DNA from: an uncultured Owenweeksia sp.
GTDB lineage: Bacteria > Bacteroidota > Bacteroidia > Flavobacteriales > Schleiferiaceae
Direction: 5' to 3'
Length of the DNA stretch: 47,430 nucleotides
Assembly: GCA_937146805.1 (NCBI GenBank)
Contig: CAKZRR010000029.1
Location: 1 to 47,430 of the forward strand
Both the position numbers and the translations under genes were made by a program. The notes under the pieces were generated by a model, which was not told the origin of the DNA, did no database searches, and saw only the letters and a program-made list of their open reading frames with translations. This document shows, piece by piece, positions 41,661 through 47,430 of the stretch. Position 1 is the first letter of the stretch, and the number at the start of each line of letters is the position of its first letter.

Positions 41661-42396
41661 GTTCTTTTTGAATGCTCTGTGTTATCATTTCATAAATGGC
41701 CTTGGTTAAGGGCTCATCCATAAGTAGCAAGTGCTTATCAATGGTTTTTTTATCGTGCCGTAAGGCAGGACCCGTTTGCCAATTCTTAGCGGGGCTAATT
41801 TCTATATTTTTAAGCATTTGCCTCATTAAGGGCTGCAATAATTTAAAGTCTAAGTTTAGTTTGCTTAGTTCGGCTTGCGCCAGATGGATAAGGTGGTTGC
41901 CAAAATTATGGCTTAGTACGGCAGCCAAATGCAATGAAGCCCTTTGTGCCGAGTTGAGGCGCTGACTAGAGGCTCCTAGAATTTGGGCGGCTTCTTCTAG
42001 TAACAGGTAATCTTCTTCCTTTTCGGTTTCAATGCAAAATGGAATAGCGCTGGCATCAATAGGTGGCTGCTTGTTAAAACTCATTATTGGATAAAAAACC
42101 GCTCTGCGTTGATGTTTAGTGCTCAGTTCGCTTAGTGGCAATGCACCCGAAACATGCGCCATACAAGTGTCTAAATTGGGTAACAAATCAGAAACTAATG
42201 CAATAGCATCATCATTCACACAAATAAGGCTTAGCAAAGTAGGGGCAGCCTTTGAAACATCTTGTAAGTTTAACCACCCAGGTGATGGGTTTCGAGCGTA
42301 AGCTTGTACCGCTACACCGCTTTGTTCAAAGGCATTTTTTAAAAAGCTACCTACTTGGCCATTACCCACAATTAGCACCGAAAACTGTTTGCTCAT
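41644..42396 (-). CDS. DUF2520 Rossmann-fold protein
   Basis: A 250-aa NAD(P)-binding-like protein. It begins FSVLIVGNGQVGSFLKNAF, a Rossmann GxGxxG start, and the second half is a helical DUF2520 domain (HRRAVFYPIMSFN, LNSAQRASLHLAAVLSHNFGNHLIHLA). The family resembles ketopantoate or NADP-dependent reductases, but its reaction is unknown. The start is the ATG at 42396; upstream reading is unrelated. It leads the four-gene unit DUF2520, KdsC-like, UbiA-like, Maf. Confidence 0.88.
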   Translation of the reverse strand: MSKQFSVLIVGNGQVGSFLKNAFEQSGVAVQAYARNPSPGWLNLQDVSKAAPTLLSLICVNDDAIALVSDLLPNLDTCMAHVSGALPLSELSTKHQRRAVFYPIMSFNKQPPIDASAIPFCIETEKEEDYLLLEEAAQILGASSQRLNSAQRASLHLAAVLSHNFGNHLIHLAQAELSKLNLDFKLLQPLMRQMLKNIEISPAKNWQTGPALRHDKKTIDKHLLLMDEPLTKAIYEMITQSIQKEHDEKL

Positions 42397-42400
42397 GGCG

Positions 42401-42408
42401 CAAAAATA
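42401..42408 (-). promoter_or_regulatory. Candidate -7 box directly before the DUF2520 gene
   Basis: The minus strand reads TATTTTTG, then CGCC, then ATG. With a TAnnTTTG promoter this would give a transcript beginning near the start codon. No TTG is clear at -33. Confidence 0.35.
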
Positions 42409-42548
42409 AGTGTATAAGCGGCTTACCTTTATATTTTTAAGATAAAATAAGTCCTTATTATTGATATTGACTAAATAATGGTACTTTAGAAAAAAATGCG
42501 GAAATTTGGCGCACAAACCCTCTTAGTGCGGAAATAAAAAAATCTACT

Positions 42549-44474
42549 TTGAAAAACGCTTCCCTCAAAATCCTATTCATCATTTCTATAGTTTTAGCTG
42601 GTAGTTATCTACAAGCGGCTCACTTAGTTGGCGGGCAAATTTCATATGAATGTATTGGTAACGGTGAATACCGAATAAGGCTGCGTGTTTATAGAGATTG
42701 TGCGGGTGGGGGTGCCCAGTTTGATACGCAAGCCAATATTGCTATTTACGATACGGCCAATAATCTTATTACCATGCTTACCCCAACTAAGGGGGCAACT
42801 ATAAATGTACCACCAGATAGTACAGGTAATCCATGCGTAAGTGCACCTCCAGGCCTTTGTACTGAGTATGCCGATTATTTAGATTCTATAGTTTTACCAC
42901 CCGTACCTGGTGGTTATGTAATTACCCACCAGCGTTGTTGCCGTAATAATTCTATCGACAATGTGGTAAACCCTGGAAGTATTGGAAACACTTATACCGT
43001 AAGCATACCAAGTAATGATACTACTTGTAACAGTTCGGCTGAGTTTGTAGGGGTGGCGCCTATTGTAATTTGTATGGGTAAAGAGCTTAATATGCCGTTG
43101 CGTATCAAAGAAACGGATGGCGATTCCTTATACATTGAATTGTGTCGTATTTTAGAAGGTGGTGCTTCTGGCGGAGGCGGAGGCGGTTGTAATACCACTA
43201 TTCCCAATCCACCATGTCCGCCACCTTATGTAAATGTAACTTTTGGCCCCAGTTATTCCTATTTAACGCCTGTTCCTTCTTCGCCTATTTTTGCGGTACA
43301 TCCCCAAACGGGTACTATTACGGGCACACCCAATGCCTTGGGAAAATATGTGTTGGGAATATGTGTTACCGAATATAGAAAAGGAATACCCCTAAGCACC
43401 ACCCGCTTAGATTATCAGTTTAATGTTTCTAACTGTGTAAGCACTATTGTTGCCGATATGGTAACTCCTCTAGAAGACCCTGAGGTAGAATGTGATGGTT
43501 TAACTGTGCAGTTTACTTCGGAGGTAACTACTACACCTAATGTGTTTTGGAAATTTGGTGATCCTACTTCATTGGTAGATACCTCTAGCAAGGCCAATCC
43601 AAAGTGGCGTTATCCAGCTCCGGGCAAATACACGGTTACGCTTATTGCCGGTATTGGTAGCGGTTGCGGAGATACTACTGAAACAGTGTTTGAGGTACAG
43701 CCTCCCGTATATCCTGATTACAGTTTTAACGGTATTTTTTGTTTAAACGCTAATAAGGCCGATTTTGATGCCATTGGCTATTACCCAAATGATGCCACCT
43801 TTGCATGGGAGTTTGGTGCCGATGCTAATATTCCAACTTACAGTCAAAAAACGCCTCCCACTATAAATTGGAGTGCCCCTGGTAAAAAGATAATTAAACT
43901 TACCGTAGCTTATGATGCCTGCGTAAAGGAGTATATAGATTCTTTGGAGATTAGTAATTTTTCATCTGTGGTAAGTGCAGGCCCTGATTTTGCCATTAAA
44001 GTGGATGAAGTGGTAGAGGTTACTGGTAGTGGTGGCCAGCGTTTTGAATGGACAGCCAGCCATCCAGTTTATTTTGGAAGTCCCTTTAATAGATCTACCG
44101 CAATTAAGCCAACTCCAGGGGCCGATACCATTACCATATATATGCGCGCTACGGATCATTTGGGTTGCGAAGGGATAGATTCTTTATATCTTTTTGTAGA
44201 TGACGATCCGGGTATAATGAACCTTATTACCCCTAATGATGATGGCAGAAACGACTATTTTGATCTTTCACAACTTAATCCAGATGGCAATTGTAAGTTG
44301 ACGATAATGAACCGATATGGATCGGAGGTATGGGTTGCGAACGAGTACAAAAACGATTGGAAGGGCGTAAATAAAGGAGGTAACGAATTACCAGATGGCA
44401 CGTATTATTACATTCTAGAATGTGGTACCGAATTACGCCATGTTAGTGCCATTACTATTTGGCGTTTGCAATAA
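42549..44474 (+). CDS. Large surface protein with PKD-like domains and T9SS type B-like C-terminus
   Basis: A 641-aa exported protein. The signal peptide ends QAAHLVGG. Residues about 22-300 form a beta-rich domain with several Cys (YRDCAGGG, HQRCCRNN, CNTTIPNPPCPPPY). PKD-like domains lie near 310-470 (PNVFWKFGDP, APGKYTVTLIAGIGSG). The last 90 residues, from NLITPNDDGRNDYFDL through NRYGSEVW, YKNDWKG and LPDGTYYYILECG, are a CHU_C/type B sorting domain used by the type IX system. The start is TTG at 42549, as no ATG precedes the signal peptide. The stop lies 1 nt from the convergent MltF gene. Confidence 0.88.
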   Translation: MKNASLKILFIISIVLAGSYLQAAHLVGGQISYECIGNGEYRIRLRVYRDCAGGGAQFDTQANIAIYDTANNLITMLTPTKGATINVPPDSTGNPCVSAPPGLCTEYADYLDSIVLPPVPGGYVITHQRCCRNNSIDNVVNPGSIGNTYTVSIPSNDTTCNSSAEFVGVAPIVICMGKELNMPLRIKETDGDSLYIELCRILEGGASGGGGGGCNTTIPNPPCPPPYVNVTFGPSYSYLTPVPSSPIFAVHPQTGTITGTPNALGKYVLGICVTEYRKGIPLSTTRLDYQFNVSNCVSTIVADMVTPLEDPEVECDGLTVQFTSEVTTTPNVFWKFGDPTSLVDTSSKANPKWRYPAPGKYTVTLIAGIGSGCGDTTETVFEVQPPVYPDYSFNGIFCLNANKADFDAIGYYPNDATFAWEFGADANIPTYSQKTPPTINWSAPGKKIIKLTVAYDACVKEYIDSLEISNFSSVVSAGPDFAIKVDEVVEVTGSGGQRFEWTASHPVYFGSPFNRSTAIKPTPGADTITIYMRATDHLGCEGIDSLYLFVDDDPGIMNLITPNDDGRNDYFDLSQLNPDGNCKLTIMNRYGSEVWVANEYKNDWKGVNKGGNELPDGTYYYILECGTELRHVSAITIWRLQ

Positions 44475-44475
44475 A

Positions 44476-45999
44476 TTAGGGGTGTACCGGAGCAATTAAA
44501 TTCTTTTCTCCGGCTTGTATTGGGATAAATTTTTGATAGTGCTGGTATCGTAAAAAAATCTCTTTTACGTACAAATAAGGTTCGCGGCCACGCACAAAAC
44601 CGTAGCGCACCACCGGGTGGTTAAAAAACTCAGGACTCGAAAGTTTTAGAATATAATCCTCCACATTGTTATCCCATTGTAAAGGATCTTCTTCCATGCT
44701 TTTGGCTAGGCGCTGTGCATCTTTTACATGACCTAGCCCGCAGTTATACGAAGCCATCACAAACTTTAGCCGTTGGGTGCTATCGGTAATATCAGTCCAA
44801 TTGCCCCAAAGTTTATGCAGGTATTTAGAGCCAACCTTAAGGTTGGCTTCTGAATTTTCTAAATCTACCAAACCATAATCATTGGCCGTACTAGGCATCA
44901 GCTGCATTAATCCCCCGGCACCTGCCCAAGAGGTAGTAGCAGGTTCAAACTTGGACTCCTGATAAATGAGGGAACTCAATAAACGCCAGTCCCAATTAAT
45001 GGCGGTAGCATTCATTTTAATCAATTCATCGTACTGGCTAATTTTCCCTGTGTTTTTACTGAAAAAATCAGACTTAATGCGCCTTTTATACGATTTCTTA
45101 TTTTTAAAATACTTGTTGTAGATAGTATAATAGGCATCTTGTTTTTTCACCTTTACAATCCATTTATTTACTTCTTGCAACAGCAAAGGTGAATTTTTAC
45201 GAACCGCCCAAGCTATTCGTTGTGAGAAACTTATGGGTGTTTCAATATCCAAAATAGGGTAGTAGGTTTTGTTGATAGCGGCAATGTTATAATCGGATAT
45301 GGTATAATCAATTTCGCCATCTACCACCATTTTTATAATCTCCTCGGTGGTTTTGTTACCCGAAACCGTTTCCACAACAATTTGCCCCCCCATTTCTTGT
45401 TGTAGATTTTCGAGACGTTCGTAATAGGATGAGTTTTTACGAACGTAAACCGTTTCATTCAACAACTCTAAAGGATCTGAAATCAATCTTTTTTGAATGC
45501 GGTGTAATGGCAATTGCGACCAGTTGACGGGTTTTCGCTGCACCAAAACCTGATGCGTTACATAATGATTTTCGGTAAAAGTTACAATCTCTTGGCGGGG
45601 CTCGGTAATGGATAAACCATAGGCTACAATATCACCCTCACCACGATTTAGCATATCAAACAGTTCGTCAATATCTTCTGCAATTTTAATGCGCAGTTCT
45701 AAATTTAATGACTGTGCTAAACGTTTTAATAGTTCATACTCAAAGCCCATAGGCTCGCCCTTATATAAAAAATAGCTGGTAGTATTGTAAATGGCAATGG
45801 CTGTTAAAACACCTTTTTCCTTTAATTGAGGCAAGTCAATTTCTACCTGTGGTTCTTTAATTTGAGTGGGCCTAGTAGCAGTTTCTACCTTTTGTGATGG
45901 ACTTTCATTTTTACACGCAACCAGTAAAATCAGGAGCGCGCAAACTAAGTGAGTATGGTTTTTTAATAACTGAAAAACAATTGGTTGTGTTGGTCTCAA
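44476..45999 (-). CDS. mltF: Membrane-bound lytic murein transglycosylase F
   Basis: A 507-aa lipoprotein that cuts peptidoglycan glycan strands. Lipobox LVAC lies at about residue 29, longer than usual. An SBP_bac_3-type domain covers about 58-300 (YKGEPMGFEYELLKRLAQSL). A transglycosylase SLT domain covers about 330-470, with the catalytic Glu in IYQESKFEPA and GLMQLMPSTA, then ASYNCGLGHV. The start is TTG at 45999; no ATG is in frame between it and the lipobox. The TTG lies within TACTTTTG, a promoter-like sequence, so a downstream alternative start is not excluded. Confidence 0.9.
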   Translation of the reverse strand: MRPTQPIVFQLLKNHTHLVCALLILLVACKNESPSQKVETATRPTQIKEPQVEIDLPQLKEKGVLTAIAIYNTTSYFLYKGEPMGFEYELLKRLAQSLNLELRIKIAEDIDELFDMLNRGEGDIVAYGLSITEPRQEIVTFTENHYVTHQVLVQRKPVNWSQLPLHRIQKRLISDPLELLNETVYVRKNSSYYERLENLQQEMGGQIVVETVSGNKTTEEIIKMVVDGEIDYTISDYNIAAINKTYYPILDIETPISFSQRIAWAVRKNSPLLLQEVNKWIVKVKKQDAYYTIYNKYFKNKKSYKRRIKSDFFSKNTGKISQYDELIKMNATAINWDWRLLSSLIYQESKFEPATTSWAGAGGLMQLMPSTANDYGLVDLENSEANLKVGSKYLHKLWGNWTDITDSTQRLKFVMASYNCGLGHVKDAQRLAKSMEEDPLQWDNNVEDYILKLSSPEFFNHPVVRYGFVRGREPYLYVKEIFLRYQHYQKFIPIQAGEKNLIAPVHP

Positions 46000-46126
46000 A
46001 AGTATTGGAGGTTTTCTGCGGGGCTCTAATGTACTTATAAATGTGCATTGGTTGCAGCCTTAATCCTTTGGACCGTCTTAAATTTTGATGATTAGCCCCA
46101 ATATTTAGTATAGCCTTCACCAAAAA

Positions 46127-46184
46127 AAGGACTTTCAAAAGAAAAATAAAAAAGAAATTAAGGCGGTTTTTAGCACAGTTCTTT
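46127..46184. repeat. Dispersed AT-rich repeat, copy 6
   Basis: AGGACTTTCAAAAGAAAAAT, then AAATTAAGGCGGTTTTTAG, then CACAGTTCTTT, almost the same as copies 1 and 2 but missing TTGGATTTTAG. It lies between the MltF upstream region and the 145-bp twin repeat. The stretch 46000-46126 shows no gene. Confidence 0.8.
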
Positions 46185-46328
46185 GTTTAAAAACAGCATG
46201 CAAAAGGATTTTAACTAGAGCAATTTTTTAAAAAACTCACTCAGAAAATCGCTTTCTCCATAGCAAATCCGGGTTCGTTAACACTGCATTCATTTTTGGC
46301 CTATCGGCAAATAGAATACTTAGTTATT
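46185..46328 (-). repeat. 145-bp twin repeat, copy B
   Basis: The partner of 31980-32124 with shared ends GTTTAAAAACAGC and TAGTTATT. Its right part contains the same attC-like palindrome (GTATTC, TTTGCC, loop GATA, GGCCAAAA, GAATGC), followed by GTTAAC. Confidence 0.85.
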
Positions 46329-46348
46329 GGCAAACGTTTTTTATTTTT

Positions 46349-46876
46349 TCAACTAATTGATATCAATCCTTTTTCTTTAATCACATATTCTTCTCCTTTC
46401 CATTCAAGAAGGTAATACAAGGAGGCTCCAAAAGACCTACTTCGCAAGAAACTTACTTCAATCAAAACCATTTTTTTGTCTTGGGCGAAATAGGGAGTAG
46501 TCAATTCAATCCAACCTGATTTATACTCGTCTCTTAATTCCCAATATTTTTCAGGCCGAGCATTTATGTAAGACTCTAAACTGTCTCCATTGACATAATT
46601 TGCTCTCGGGAAAACCTCTTTTTTCCAATAAATAGTCTTTTCAGATTTAGAGTAGCTTGGGACAATGTCGTTCAGTTTGATTGAAGTTGTATCAAGTGTT
46701 TTATCCACTATTCCAATTGAACTGCCGAGTTCTTCCATTTCAGATTTAACAACAGTATAGTAAGCTAAGTCCAATTTTGGAGTATTAGAGTTTTCTATCA
46801 CTTCTTTCAAATTATCAGAATTACAAGACGTCAGAAGGGTTAATGTGAAAAAGAATATGAGGAGATTGATTTTCAT
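46349..46876 (-). CDS. Small lipoprotein of unknown function (block C)
   Basis: A 175-aa predicted lipoprotein with lipobox LTSC (Cys about residue 18). No domain is recognised; the body has YTVVKSEMEELGSSIG and GWIELTTPYFAQDKKMVLIEV. Its 3' side (GTTTGCCAATAAC at 46335-46323, then the twin repeat) matches the arrangement after the block B gene at 32139, so it is likely the same kind of unit. Its start side is replaced by an IS200-type element ending 21 nt before the ATG, so its start box cannot be seen. Confidence 0.72.
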   Translation of the reverse strand: MKINLLIFFFTLTLLTSCNSDNLKEVIENSNTPKLDLAYYTVVKSEMEELGSSIGIVDKTLDTTSIKLNDIVPSYSKSEKTIYWKKEVFPRANYVNGDSLESYINARPEKYWELRDEYKSGWIELTTPYFAQDKKMVLIEVSFLRSRSFGASLYYLLEWKGEEYVIKEKGLISIS

Positions 46877-46882
46877 TGGTCA

Positions 46883-46890
46883 CAAAAATA
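46883..46890 (-). promoter_or_regulatory. Candidate -7 box directly before the block C gene
   Basis: TATTTTTG on the minus strand followed by TGACCA and ATG, nearly identical to the sulfatase leader (TATTTTTG, TGAGCC, ATG). Confidence 0.35.
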
Positions 46891-46930
46891 GTTGAAACTA
46901 TGCACTTTAGTGCCTTTAGCTTCTAAAAAC

Positions 46931-46946
46931 CATACTTTTGAGTATG
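46931..46946 (+). promoter_or_regulatory. Hairpin covering the transposase start codon
   Basis: CATACT pairs with AGTATG around TTTG. The ATG (46944-46946) lies in the 3' arm, so a folded mRNA would hide the start. Known IS200 members limit transposase synthesis with leader hairpins. Confidence 0.5.
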
Positions 46947-47381
46947 TCAGATTATCAAAGATCCAATGGGCATACGGTTTCTAATTTAACGGTTCCTATA
47001 GTTTGGTCCACCAAGTATCGGTATTCTGTACTTGAGGGAGATGTAAAATTGAGGTGTAGAGCGCTATTAATACAGGTGAGCGAAGCAGAGGGTATAGTGA
47101 TATTAAAAGGAGTAGTATCCAAAGATCATGTCCATATGCATTTGAGCTATCGTCCATCTCAAAGTATAAGTGATTTTGTTAAAAAGTTGAAAGGTAGAAG
47201 CTCAAGGAAGTTACAGCAAGAGTTTCCGGAGTTAAGAAAGAAATATTGGGGTCAGCATTTTTGGGCAATAGGGTTTGGGTGTTGGAGCACGGGAAATATT
47301 ACAGATGAAATGGTTAATGAGTATTTGGAGCATCACAGAAAACCAACGGATAGAGATGATTCAAATTTCATCATTGATTAG
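46944..47381 (+). CDS. tnpA: IS200/IS605-family transposase TnpA (Y1, HUH)
   Basis: A 145-aa single-strand DNA transposase. The HUH motif is H62-V-H64 (KDHVHMHLSY) and the candidate catalytic Tyr is Y127 (NEYLEHH). TVPIVWSTKYRYSVL is the typical first strand. Length is normal. The start is the ATG at 46944; an in-frame TTG six bases upstream is less likely. No tnpB or omega-RNA gene lies beside it. Confidence 0.92.
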   Translation: MSDYQRSNGHTVSNLTVPIVWSTKYRYSVLEGDVKLRCRALLIQVSEAEGIVILKGVVSKDHVHMHLSYRPSQSISDFVKKLKGRSSRKLQQEFPELRKKYWGQHFWAIGFGCWSTGNITDEMVNEYLEHHRKPTDRDDSNFIID

Positions 47382-47383
47382 TA

Positions 47384-47400
47384 ACAGACTTTTAGTCTGT
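47384..47400 (+). terminator. Stem-loop after the transposase gene
   Basis: ACAGACT pairs with AGTCTGT around TTT, 3 nt past the stop. There is no long T tract. It may end the transcript or be part of the element's right end. Confidence 0.45.
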
Positions 47401-47430
47401 GATAAAAACTATGGTACTTTCAGTCCATAG

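Larger units (their letters stand above)
46898..47430 (+). mobile_element. IS200/IS605-type single-gene element
   Basis: About 530 bp. The ends are similar 22-nt imperfect hairpins: CTATGCACTTTAGTGCC and TTTAG on the left, CTATGGTACTTTCAGTCC and ATAG on the right (47409-47430). It carries one Y1 transposase and no TnpB. No target duplication is expected for this family. The right edge coincides with the window end, so its exact limit is uncertain. Confidence 0.7.

Noticed and set aside
8421-46184. The dispersed repeat as REP elements mobilised by the IS200-type transposase
   Set aside because: The repeat is not a clear hairpin and shares no sequence with the 22-nt hairpin ends of the element. 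Only proximity in block C suggested it.

Overview
The window reads as a chromosomal segment from a free-living Bacteroidota bacterium, most likely of the order Flavobacteriales. Evidence: type IX secretion C-terminal sorting domains, a FecI/FecR-type regulatory locus with a TonB-dependent receptor, a Rho factor with a long Arg/Asn-rich insert, a DUF4293 protein, and promoters of the Bacteroidota form TAnnTTTG (upstream of tRNA-Lys and gyrA). The species cannot be named from sequence alone.

Layout. 1-360: tRNA-Leu(GAG) and tRNA-Lys(TTT) on the minus strand with terminators and a promoter. 449-8333 (+): aroK and a nitroreductase, then an ECF sigma factor, a FecR anti-sigma, a signal-receiving (STN) protein with surface repeats, a GIN-domain lipoprotein and a TonB-dependent receptor. 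8421-12596 (-): accessory block A (lipoprotein, WG-repeat protein, rhomboid protease). 12770-18655 (-): secreted and T9SS proteins, including a Cys-rich protein, a small two-gene unit, a delta-60 repeat protein and two paralogous repeat proteins. 18776-24730 (-): LytTR response regulator, TPR histidine kinase, DHFR-like reductase, ClpC. 24983-27532 (+): gyrA. 27633-29192 (-): sulfatase. 29211-34804 (-): accessory block B with small envelope proteins and an IS3-family element. 34984-45999: rho, DUF4293, NhaC antiporter, a tight four-gene operon (DUF2520, KdsC-like, UbiA-like, Maf), a large surface protein with a T9SS type B-like C-terminus, and MltF. 46127-47430: accessory block C, a lipoprotein gene next to a complete IS200/IS605-type element.

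The most unusual feature is the organisation of blocks A, B and C. Single genes, all on the minus strand, lie in units that start with GTTR and end with the inverted complement, YAAC. Four units have perfect 8-10 nt matches between their own two ends (11044/12587, 9033/10595, 8487/8986, 31124/31514) and three more have imperfect ones. Between neighbouring units lie imperfect palindromes of 55-200 bp. This is the geometry of integron gene cassettes, where the attC site is split between the start (R') and end (R'') of each cassette. No integron integrase is present and the box sequence only partly fits the classical GTTRRRY. Two units (31102 and 33365) are preceded by near-identical leaders with a TATATTTG promoter box and a perfect hairpin, placed where an array promoter would be. 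A separate AT-rich dispersed repeat (six copies) marks the downstream edges of the blocks and the 3' end of rho. The cargo is almost wholly predicted envelope protein: lipoproteins, membrane proteins and an intramembrane protease.

Other points: an STN domain fused to a surface-repeat domain instead of a TonB receptor; an IS3 element inserted inside one cassette between its terminal box and its gene; a probably frameshifted membrane-protein gene after rho; and several genes whose TAnnTTTG box lies only 4-6 nt before the start codon.
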